Below, piece by piece: positions 13,701 through 25,700 of a stretch of DNA of 64,000 nucleotides. This DNA comes from Diphasiastrum complanatum (Eukaryota; Streptophyta; Lycopodiopsida; Lycopodiales; Lycopodiaceae): positions 19,968,685 through 20,032,684 of the forward strand of contig CM055098.1 of assembly GCA_029204225.1 (NCBI GenBank), given 5' to 3'. Each line of letters opens with the position of its first letter. The stretch's first letter is position 1. The notes under the pieces are model-generated. The model saw only the letters and a program-made list of their open reading frames with translations, was not told where the DNA came from and made no database searches. The position numbers and the translations under genes are program-made.

Positions 13701-16700
13701 TTCATTCTAAATATCTATGTCGAGGCATGTATGCCATTTGAGCAGGTTTTTGAAACCAATGTCAAATGCTGCTAAAGGAAGGGGATGCACATTGGATAGT
13801 CTTGCAAGGGTGATGCTTAATATTGCACCACTACAGAGTAAGGTTGCCGCCATTCTTCTTGAAAAGCTCCCACTACATCTTGGGGATGAAGAGCTGGGGA
13901 TGACATCTTCTCTTATAGACAACATTCCAAGGCTTATTCTCAGCCAGTTTCGTTGGCTCGACTATCTGGTTGACAGTAAAGAACTTACAAAAAAGCTTCT
14001 GGAGCTGTTGTCAATTTGTCCAACTAGTTTGAAGAAAGAGATTATCAGTTTTCTTCCTGAAGTGATCGTGGACGCTGATCATGATATGGTCATGCAAAGT
14101 CTGGAGCAATTACTTGAAGAGAATTTGCAGCTTATTGTCCCTGTGCTTGATGCTTTTTCAAATATCAACCTTGAAGAGGGTGTCTTTGAACAGGTTGTAT
14201 GCCTATAGTTCATCTATGAATAGAACTTGTCTGGTTTGAACAGAAATTATCAATTTTGGTTGTTTTCACATGACCATGTTGATCTGGATTCTGGATTTAT
14301 AGAATCTTACCTGTTCAATCTGTTTACTACCTGAGTTTCCCCTAACAAGCGGTTTGATCTCTAGGTTGTCGCACTTGCCCTTTCAAGCCTCAGGTCGGTG
14401 GATGCTGAGGACTTGCCACTAGTTGTGAAATTTTTGTTACAGTCAGCAACTGCCTTAAACATGAAGCAAATTTCCCATGATCTTCGAGCTAACCTGCATT
14501 TCATCACAATATCTGACGTGCGAGCTAAGTCAGATAGTAAGATGAAGGGCAAATCTACTTCCAGCTCATGTGAAGCACTTGTACTCGAGACTATTCGTAC
14601 TGGTCTTCGATTTAAAAATGTACATTCTCAAATGCTTCTTACTCTGTGATGTGACATTACTGTTATAGATTCCAATTCTTGATGATTCTGATCAACTTCC
14701 AAATATGTTTACATGTAGCCTCATCAAGAGCTTTTGCCCTTTGTGCTATTTATTGTGATCAACTTCTTTCATACTTAAGGAGGGTGCTTGGTGATGTCAT
14801 ATGGAACATTCAAGTACAGGCTCTGTCTGAAGTTTTTTTGAAAGAAATGAAGGATATCGAAGGAGAACGCAATCATAAGATTATTGACATCTGGTTGCTG
14901 CTTGTGATTCACGCCAATGCTGGCCCACACCGAAGAGTGGCGGAGTCATTGCTGCTACGGAAAGTTGTTGCCCGTGATTTTGGCAAGCTCTTACTTGCTC
15001 AGTCCATCCAAGGGCATGGCAAGGCCCTTCAAGTAAATATTATTTGCCACACCTGGTTTTCCTGTGCCGCATTCACACTGCATAAAAAAGTTGCTAGTAA
15101 TCTGTGTTTACTGTTAATAAAGTCCAATTCTGGAATATGAACTTTGAAATACATACTGATTAGGCGCTGCATGCACTACGTACAGGACTACTTTCAAACC
15201 TTGGTTTCTGTTTGCGAAACATTGCTTCGAAGTAAAGAGGTTGTGGCCAGACAGTTCGCAGTACAGGCTTATATTCTTCTGTTTGAGGAGTTTGCGGACA
15301 CTTACTATCGACAAGAGGTTGATACCTATTCATTGGTTGAAGATATTGAATATGCCGAAAGTAAAAATTCGGGGTTGCTCAAAAACATAGTAGCAATCTT
15401 CAGTTTCCCTTAGTGTAAATGCAGCCAACTTACCAGGCATAATTTCTTACACACGTTACTCAAATTCTGAATATCTGGAAAGTGAAATTGCTGCTACACT
15501 TTAGAACAGGCCCCAGTTCTCTGGTTCCGACCAGGAACCCTGAATGACCTACTGGACTTGCAGGGTTCCTGATCAGAACCTGCTACACCAAGGCCGGGGT
15601 TCCACTATAGTACATGTAAAATAGGTACATTCAAAACTTTGTAATCGTAGATCCTTCAGTCTCAATCAGATTGAAACTTTGTATTAATGAAGCATCTTAG
15701 GGATCTTCCTTTCTTGCAAGGGTAGTTGCACTTGCTTCTACTAAGAAAGACAGGTGCTAGTTAATCTGGACATCATCTACTGACTGATAAATTGATGCTT
15801 TATGGTGAGGGTTCATGGCATAATACTCTTGATGAAATCAACATACAATCAGTTGCTGACCATGTGCAGCTAGCATAAGTGCAAACCTGACATGCGTTCC
15901 TGGACAGTTGTTGGGGTCATTGATCACACATACAGGGTCTGGTTTGCCCGACGAAGTCAGTTCAGCTCTTGAAGCAGTGGTTCATCTAGCCTCAAAGTTT
16001 TCCAATGAGCTACTCCCTGTCACAACATTTTTAAATGGTTAGTCATGACATGGATTATCATAGTATGGTGTATATGCCATTTCACCTGTGTGCACCAGTC
16101 ACATCATTCAAAGGAAATATCTGCAGAAGTGAATCATCTAGATCATTAGCTGCCAACATAAGAACGATAAAATGTCCTGTGCACTTGTGTCTATTAAAAA
16201 ATGGGACATTGGTTTAACTTAAATGCGATTCTTGCCTTTAATTTCGTGTGATTGCAGGTATTTTGGACTACTTGGAAGGCTTTCAGATCAACCACCTCCA
16301 TCAGGTCTATAGATGGCCCTACTATTTTTATTTGTGCTCATTTCATAAACTCTCCCAATGACAGTTTGAGAAATTTTTTAGAAGTTCAGTGTTAGAGTGC
16401 AGGTTTATACAATCTTCAGCAGATTGGCTGTTGTATCTTGGTCTTCTGCGTGTGCCTCTGGTGGGTCTAGTCTGGGTGACAAGTTGATAATGTTCATTCG
16501 AAAACAGGTATAGGAGAGTTAACATGCTTTAGGTTGATTGTAAACCCAGGGTTCAACCTAATGCTATATTTGAAATCTTGCATTGTTACACTACCTTGCA
16601 TCAGGGCCTGTTTTGGATGAAATAGTAAACTCTAGAATCTAAACGAAGCAGAAATCTATATTCTGTTGGCAAGAAATTTCATTGCAGTTTTGCCTGTAAA

Positions 16701-19700
16701 TGCTGTTGGCTTGACCAGCTTACAAATGCTGAGATTAAGTACAAGAGAATGGGCATAATTGGAGCTCTTAAGCTTGTTTCCTGCTTGGCCAGTGCTTCCA
16801 AAGGTGAAAATGGGCATTCTGGTGGAAGCCCTGCGGTAAGTATGCCCAATCATGTTAAGCTTTTCGATTGATGAAGCATATCTTTGTCGAGACCCATTGA
16901 CCAAATTGCAAAAGGGATCTGATACACTTTAAGTGAATTGTCCAACAGTCTGGTGTGGGGGAGGCACTATCGCTTCTACAGATGACTGATGAAATGTGCA
17001 AAGTGTCCGTTATGGCATGCGGCTTCTTTTACGATGAGCTGACTGCATCCCTAGAAGTGGCATCACTTGACATGTCTGTGATTGAGTGGTGAGCACAGCT
17101 ATGGCACTTATGTGTCACAACTTGGTCTTTAATGCAACCCTGTTAGGCATAATCACAGCTCCATGTCAACTCACTGAATCTCTTGATAGGAAGGAAATTA
17201 GATTTGGACATATATGGTAGTATCCAGGTATGTACTGAGCTCTTCAATATAGATCCAGTTCAGTTTTTGCATTATGTATTTCAGGGTGTCAAAACATACA
17301 AATGATTTCGAAACAGTGTTTCTTGGGGATTTAGAAGCAGGGCAAATACAAAACCAACCTGAAGATCCATACATTGAAGGTATGTACTGAATCCTGATTA
17401 GTAACTCTACCTGTGAAGCCATGTATGTGTGATTACTATAATGGATGATTCGGGATCACATAACAGAAGTGCATATCAAACCACATGTGCTCTAAAGATT
17501 CTCACAGGCTTTACGGTTGTTTTTTTGAGTGATATCTACTTTCTGCTGTAATGCAGGAGAGTTGTGGTTTAATCTGGATGGGGATATCTCGCCAATATGT
17601 GTTAATATACTTCCTCTACTGATATCAGGAGATGAAAGGTAGGCCTTCACTACGTACCCACGTTTATTGCCCATTTTATAGTGGTCTAAAATTACTTTGT
17701 CCAGTCTTTCTGGAGCTGATAATTTTTCTCGATGTATTGTGGCAGTGCTTCCAACTCATTATTGTTCCTTCCTTCCAGCTTTCGGCTTCTGGCTGCTGTA
17801 ACCTCTTTTTGCACCTGGCTGACTTTTTTTTTTTTTGATTTGGATCCTCTTAAACATAGGAAGTAAAGTGTAGTGCTTTTTTAACTTCTCTATGTACAAT
17901 CTGCTAAGTGAATCTCTTCTCCTGAATATTAGGTAGAGTCACTAACTAATAAAGGTGCATTGGGAGGCATTGATGCACTTCTTGGATGCCCTATATATTT
18001 GCCAAAGCGAGAGGTATGTGTTTGCTACTTGGTTCTTGCAATTATTTGTGCTCAATATTACTTGATATGTGGACCCTCTAAAAACTCGATGCACAACGAG
18101 GCTGACCTTTGTAAAATGTTTTTGAATTCTTGCATATGGACTTCATAAGTTCTTGCATATTTGGATGGTGGAGGCCTATATCAAATGTTTGCCAATAGTA
18201 GCATGTTCTTGGTCATGGTATGGTTAACAATCACATGAGAAGCTACTTTGTTTAGGCTTTGCATGTGACACTCACCTCTTTGATGGTTATTTTTACTTTT
18301 AAGCTATTGGTAGGCGATGCCTGGCTAGGCATGTCAAGGAGACAAAAGGAGTTGTCATGCCTAGCTTTGTACCATGCTATCAATTGGATTCGAGAGCTGG
18401 TAAACCTTGAAAATGCGAGTACTGTCTGTAGTAACATGATGAATCATTTTAGTTTTTATTATGTCTATGTAATTTCTTGTAAGTTGTTGTGCTTTGTCTG
18501 TTGTCTTGTCGTTGTGTAGATCAATGCGTTTTCTACTCAAATTGCAGATCGAGGTCAATGTTTAACACAAACTACAAGAGAAGAGACTGCTATTAAGCTA
18601 CTTAAACGGTTGCGTAACATGCTGTAAGATCCTAGAAATGTTTTTGAGCATAATTCTTTTACATGGTTTGATGAGTTTAGCAGATTGTTACCAACAATAG
18701 GAGTTTGTAAGCTTAACCTCATGGTGCTCTATTCGAGGCATATTTTGCTTCGAATAATACTCATTAGTTTGCCATTTCTTTTCTTATGGTATTTTCATTT
18801 CTTGCTATGGTCACAAAATAGACACAATACAATGTACATGCTAACGGGATGTGCTTGACCTCGAATTTGTGCATATCTTGAGTAAATAAATTTATGCACA
18901 TTAGTTAGAATCATAGGTCCCGCGGATCCCGGTACCGCGGGACCGTACTGGTAGCGCGGTACCATGTTGGTACCGCGGTACCATAATTTATTATATTATT
19001 TATTATTTAATATTTTTTTTATTTTTTTTAACCTAAACTACCCGCCCCCCTCCATTTCATCTCAAATTTTTTTGCGCCCTCCTCCGCCTTGCCATCGTTG
19101 TTGTTTTTGCCTACTTGCCTTCTGATTCCTTGCGTCGCCCTTCGCCCACGCAAGCCTTGCCTTGCATCTGACTTGCTTCGCCCTGCCTTCGCCCATTTTC
19201 AGCGTCTCTCCAACAGTGAACCCTGCTGTTTTTTTTTCAGCAATCCATCCCTCATTTCATCTGCAATGGTGCAATCCGACCTTTCCGGTCTGTGGGACGA
19301 GGTAGACATTGTCAGGCGGGTTGCCGACAAGGCCAACAAGACCGGTCAGAAGATCGTGCGCTGCCGATACTGTCTCGTCGAGTTTGCTGCATCCCTCACT
19401 CGCCTTAAAGGCCATCTGCTCGGTGCACGCGCCAAAATGGTGCCACCTTGAATGCTGCCCCTTGTGGCAGCATGATCGTCCCCGACAGGCAGCGACTACG
19501 GGACACCTACGGGCCGCGGCTCGTGGCAGGGGAGAACACCATTTCGGAGGGCATTCTCCGATTTTGCACCGCTCCTTATGTGGCTGACCCAGAGTTGTTG
19601 CCTGCTTGGCTGGCACGCACGAGGAGAGGGAGTGCATCCTCCTCCGGTCCCTTTGCCCCTCATCCCCCTCAAACAGTTCTGCCTCACGCACCCCCATCTG

Positions 19701-22700
19701 CTCAGATTCCGGTGGATTTCGTCCCATTGCGTCCGCCAGTTGCCACTGCGGTTCCACCACCACCCACTGTTGCTCGCACTCCACCAGTCTACGACTTTCT
19801 CATGGACTCTCCGCCACCCGAGCAGGCCCAGGATGCTACTGGGCGGGCCTTCGAGGATGTGGAAGAGATCCCTTCTTCCTTCCCTTCCCATCCGGATGAC
19901 CTCCTCAGCCAGCAGTTTTCGTACCCCATGCCAGATGTTGCCCCTCCACCAGTGCACCCCACCTATGCTGCGGCACCCATCCCTGCCAGTGCATCCCACT
20001 CTCCCCATTCCATGTCTACAGCCGATGCATCCACCAGTGCCCAGCCTGTCGTATCATCGTCCATTCCCGTCACGGTTGGTGCACCGTGCTGGAGGTCCAC
20101 CACCCGTCGCCCATCAGGGAGAGCCCTTGTGCAGCAGACCATTCGCGGCGCGCATCAGCCGCACATGGACAGAGAGGCCACACAAGCCGTGGCCAGTCTG
20201 ATTTACGAGCTGAACCTGCCCTTTGCCATCACTGACTCCGAGCCCTTCAGAAGGGCCTTCCGCCTTGCATAGTCTGTCAGCCCTAGCTGGAGAGTCCCTA
20301 GTTCAGAGGTTGTCCGCACACACGCTGAGGGATAGGGTCGAGTCCTTGTCTAGAGAGATGGAGCCTCTACGTCGGCACTGGGCCACTTACGGTTGCAGCA
20401 TCATGTCCGATGGCTGGACTGATGTCAGGAGGAGGCCGATCCTCAACATATTGGTCTCCAGCTGCATGGGCACACAGTTTTTGAGGGCAGTGGATTGCAG
20501 CAGGGGGGGAGAGTCATATCTGCAGAGTTCATGTTTGATGTCATCAGGTCTTCCATCCTAGCCATAGGCCCACAACATGTCGTCACAGTGGTGACGTCAC
20601 AGTGGTGACGGACAATGCCACGAACTGCATTCAGATGGGTGTACTGCTAGAGGCCGAGTTCCCTCATATTGTTCATACCCCCTGTGCAGCCCACGACATA
20701 GACCTTCTGATGGGGGACATTGGAGCACTTCCCTGGGTTAGAGCCATCGTCCGGGAGGCCCTCTTCCTGGTGACTTTTGTCACCAGAAAGAGGCGTGTTC
20801 TTGCCATGTTCCGGGTGTTCAGCCATCTGGACCTCCGTAAGCCAGCCCCCACGCGCTTTGCATTCGACTTGGTGGTCATCGACTGTTTGATCAGGTGCAG
20901 GGCCCAGCTTCTTCAGATGGTTGCCAGTGATCTTTGGGGTGCCAGTACGTTTCCGCACACCGAGGATGGGGAGCACTTTTCTTCCACGGTGAGGGGAGAC
21001 CAGTTCTAGAGGGATGCGCAGAAATTGTGAGGACTCCTTCGACCACTCTACATTGTGCTCCGCATGGCTGACAGCGAGGGGTCGACACTTGGACTGGTGT
21101 ATGAGCTCATGGACCGGATTGGACAGTTCCTGCAGCTGCCCATCTTGCAGCCAGAGAGGTAAGCGGTACAGTGTTGCAATTGACCTTTATCTTTTCAGTA
21201 CTTGCTAGTTTGTTTTTCTGTCAATGTTAAGCTTTTTCGTAATGCCCTAAACCACATGCCCCTCACCTGCAGGATGACAGAGCTGAAGTTCATATGGGAG
21301 ACGCGGTGGAACTACTTCCACAGGAGTATCCACAGCGTTGCACACATGCTGCATCTCCTCTTCCTCTCTCCGACACAGATCGCATACAGGGAGCTCGAGG
21401 CCGATTGGCTTCAGTACATTCACAGGGTGGGTCCACACAGGTTTGGATCCTATCAGGCTCATGGAGGAGCTCGCTGCATTTCGTTTCGGCATGGGCACAT
21501 TTGGCCACCCGGCTGCCCAGGATCCAGAGAGGAGGCAACTACCCATTACCTGGTGGACCATGTTCGGTAGCACATACCCATCTATACAGCGTCTTGCACT
21601 GCGTGTCCTTTCTCAGGTATGCATCTCATTTTATCCTCCATTTTTGTGTTTCGTTGAAGTTCCACCTCTGCCACAATGTGCTATTTCAATGCATGCACCA
21701 CCGGACTGTGCTGCCTTCGTGTGTGAGCGTAATTGGAGCACATGGGCACTCATTCACATGAGGAGAAGAAACCGGTTGTCAGTGAGTCAGTTGGAGCGGT
21801 TGGTGTTTTGTAGCACCAACGCACGTCTTGCCAGGAGGCTTCTGACCATTACGAGCGCATTGCAGGTGATAAGCTAATCTTTCATAGCATGTTGGTTGAC
21901 TCCTGGTATGTTGGTTTCATTTCTTGATAGAGTTGTCTCTCTGACATGCAAATTTTAAACCTTGCAGACGAAGATATCAGATTTGGAGTGCCAGGTTGAC
22001 TTGCCTACGGACAACACCCATCCCATGCCTGCAGATGACCTGGGCACACAGTTGATGGCAGAGAAAGAGAGGAGCTTGCTGAGATGAGAGAGAGAGAGAG
22101 CTTGGGCTTGAGCACAGAGAGCCCCCATTGTATGAGGCAGATGAGCCAGTGTCAGAGGATGAGCATGATGAGGATGAGCCCATTCGGGTTGTGTTTGTCA
22201 GATCAGAGAGGGACGAGGCAGATGATACAGGTGCAGGGCACACGCCAAGGGCAGGGGTCACAGGTGCATCACGTGGCAGAGGTGGGACACATGGCACAGG
22301 TTATACCGGCAGATAGGCAGGGCACACAGGGGGGGGCAGTGGCATACCTACCTATGCCGACATGATGGAGGAGGCTCTTGATAGAGGGTAGAGTGGTTTA
22401 GATGCCGGCCCCGCAGATGTTTGGATGCGTGCAGCACAGAGTCATGGCCGTTACTACGACAGCACACCAGAGGAGGCACCTGATGACTTTCATTGCACAG
22501 ATTGGGAGGCCATGCAGGGTCTACAGGGTGCACATGATGAGGCACAGGATGAGGCTTGGGTTGATTCAGGGGTTGGTGCACAGGATGATTCAGAGGTTGG
22601 TGCACAGGATGATTTAGAGGTTGGTGCACAGGATGAGTCCCAGAGCCCAGAGCATTTGTATTCGGATGCCCAGTTGGCCGACTTGGTTGCCACATTGGAT

Positions 22701-25700
22701 TCAGAGGCCTAGCAGATGCCGAGTGTCAGGGCGCCCCATCATCTCTTGCCAGCATGCCATACACAGAGTCCCAGCCAGAGCAGCCTCATGAGGTGCCTAC
22801 AGTTCCTCCAGCTCCTCAGAGGGTGTATGTGCGTCGCACAGCTCCTCCAGTACCACCGATGCCATTTAGGCCTGCAACCCCTCCATCACCGTCCACTTCT
22901 GCAGCACCAGGTCTCCATGGCAGGCCACCATTTGTGCCCAGGTTTTCTCTTGCAGCGCCCACATCCACAGTGGCTCCTCCAGTGGCAGCACCCACGTCAC
23001 ATCCTCCTCCTTTGGCAGCACCCAGGATGTACCAGTACCGGCCACCAGAGCGCCCCTTTCAGTACATATAGCCACTGTACTCGCCTCCTGCACAGCCAGT
23101 TCCTCCACCTGCAGCAGCCCCACGGGCACACACTCCACGAGCTCATCCTCCTCGCTCAGGTGCACAGGGAGTTCCCTCTTTTGCTTCCCTATCCCAGCCG
23201 GCCTCAGCTTGGGCCCAGCCTAGCCAGCCAGGTGATTTGCATGGGGGTGACGAGGCATTGACAGCTCCTCTTGTCCGCAAGAGACCAGGAAGGCCCAAGG
23301 GTGCACCGAACAAGAAAGGCAAGGCACAGAAACTGCCAGGGAGGAGAGGACGACCACGCAGGGCTCCAGGTACAGGTAGAGGTGCAGTATCACAGCCAGT
23401 TGGAGCAGGTGTTGTTGATTTGGCCTGCTTGGGGGCTGATGCGGAGGCTGATTGGGAGGATGAGGATGACGAGTCTTCCCCCTCGGATACACAGCCCATG
23501 CCAGTTCTAGACAGGCAGAGATATCGGCTGCGAGAGTTAGCTCGAGGCCCTGAGTTGTCTCCAAAGCGTTCGTCTGAGTCAGAGCCAGAGCATTGCTTGT
23601 GGCTCTGTTGTTTTAGTTTCAGTAGTTTGTCTGTAGCAGACAGTTTACCATTGTACTCAGATGATTTTTCACATTATATACAGTGTTTGGCCTAGATTAT
23701 TTGCTGCACATTGTGCGTATGTCGCTCTATACATGTGATGCTTTATTTTATGTCGAAGAATTCTATGTGCGTGTGTGAATCCTATTTTCATTTAATTTCA
23801 TTTGAAGTGAATGCTAGCTTCACATATATGCACCTACATCATGAGCACAACAATCACCCCTACACCCCAAACGACATTTCATAAACACATGTAATACATA
23901 TGCATTCAAAAAAATTACAGACATTGCATCTTACATGACCAGGCTCGCGTTGCACAAAAAACAACTATGTATATATTCAACCGTTGTATCAGGATAACAT
24001 CACATATACTGTCATTTTTTTAAGCAGCCATCTAGTTATTTGCTGCACCATAAACTGCCGAAAACTACATAGCAACAGTCCGCCACATACGGCTGGACCT
24101 CATCTATTCTAAACATCCCTCACTGATCCTCCATCGACTCCTTGCCCTCGTCTGGTGCATTGTTTTGTCGCTCTTGCTCTGCCTCCCGGTTAGCCCGAGC
24201 TACCTCCTGGTTAGCCCGACGTCTGGCCGCCCTTTCCCTGACCATGATGAGCTGCCGTCGTGTGAAATCTATTCCGATCTGCTCATCCAGATCCAGCTTG
24301 ACAGCGGGGACAGGATCCACAGCGGGGCCGGGTGGCTCCGGTTCCGGATTTCTCTGTCGAGTTTGTTGCAGCATCCCTCAGATATCTGCCTCTTGCTTCC
24401 GATGCCTCTCGTTGTGCCTTCAGATATCTTCCTCAAGCTTCCTCCTGGCTGGCTTCGCCCTCGGGCTTTGGTGGTATGCGCTCTGCCATCTCGATCGACC
24501 TTCTCCTCACAGCACCCTGGTCCTTGAACACCCTCTCACAGCACCCTGGCTCTCAAATAGCCTGTCACCGGCTCTCGCTTGCTCTCTCACTGTCTATCAC
24601 TAGCTCTCTCACAGCCTCTGAAAATGCCGACCACAATGGCATTGTGAGTGCCTATTTATTCCCACAGCCTGATCGGCCATGTGGATCCCCATCATCCCTC
24701 CATGTGCCTCTGTACCTGCCCCCATGTGATGCTCCCCCCTGTGTTGGTCTCCCATTGGGCCCATGGTCTGCTCACCCACAATGCCCATGTGCCTCTGTAC
24801 TCTGTACATGTGATGCTACCCCCCTGTGTTGGTCTCCCATTGGCCCCTCGGTCTGCTCACTCGCAGTGCCCATGTGCCACTGCAACAGTCCCCTGCATCA
24901 TGTACTGTACCCTCTTTTTTTACACCCAGAACCCCCTTTTTTTACTTTTTTTTGTCCTTTTTTTGGTAGTTAATATGCAAAAATTAAATATTAAAAATAT
25001 TAAAAAATAAAAAAAATTAAAAAATGGTACCGCCCTGGTACCGCGGATCCCAGGGCGGTACCGTACCGGCGGTACCATACCAGCGGTACCACGAGGTACT
25101 ATGGTTAGAATGTATGAGGATCAAATTGACCGTAAAAGATACGTATGCCAAAATTTTTAGCTGGCTACGAAAGATAATTTGCAAACCATATATTTTCTTT
25201 TTGTCATTTATGGTAAGTGAATGGATGCAACTAACAACGAATTTGAGCATGTAGCTTTTTGCACTTGATCAATTTTTGGTTGCAACTGTATTGATTATTG
25301 ACAAAACACGTGGACATATGAGTATGTGAATGACGCAAACACTGGTGTTTAAACGCTTGATTCCTCTATACAAATATCGGCGAATGAATCAACATATCAC
25401 TACATCATTTATGTTTGGCTTTTATGATGGTTTTATGATGTGAGACATGCATCTATAATTAAGTTCTATGCCCTGCATTAATGGCTTACCATTAGCAGTA
25501 GGCTGTGTGAAGGTTCAAGATTTCCATATTGATTCCACAAAGTAACACTTGTGAACATTATGGCCATTTTGTTAGTCAAGAAAGTCCACAAGAATGTCAA
25601 TTTCTATAAGATATGCTACATCTTGTTATTGTACATACCAGTGTTGGGCGGGTATTGATATTTTTAATACCAGCCGGGTCCTGGTATTACACTTTTTTGA

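Larger units (their letters stand above)
18912..25103 (+). mobile_element. 6.2-kb hAT-superfamily element in FANCD2 intron 16
   Basis: The element is flanked by an exact 8-bp duplication, GTTAGAAT, at 18904-18911 and 25104-25111. Its ends read CATAGGTCC and, in reverse complement, CATAGTACC. The outer about 100 bp on both sides are dense in GGTACCGCGG-type motifs. Inside are a BED zinc finger, a DUF659-like transposase core and a C-terminal dimerisation block with CERNWSTW, which define a hAT transposase. Local base composition is much more GC-rich than the host intron. It is sense-oriented with FANCD2 and damaged by frameshifts. Confidence 0.93.

Noticed and set aside
14620-14819. Extending exon 3 or starting exon 4 earlier ([12 protein letters not shown])
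   Set aside because: It breaks phase or adds residues. The choice GT at 14620 and AG before 14820 preserves the spacing I recall between conserved FANCD2 blocks.
19257-20976. Long minus-strand ORFs opposite the hAT transposase
   Set aside because: They are mirror frames of GC-rich transposase coding sequence; no domain is seen.
24142-25010. Several overlapping + strand ORFs of 100-213 codons
   Set aside because: Composition follows low-complexity C/T-rich DNA and tandem repeats near the hAT end; no domain is recognisable.
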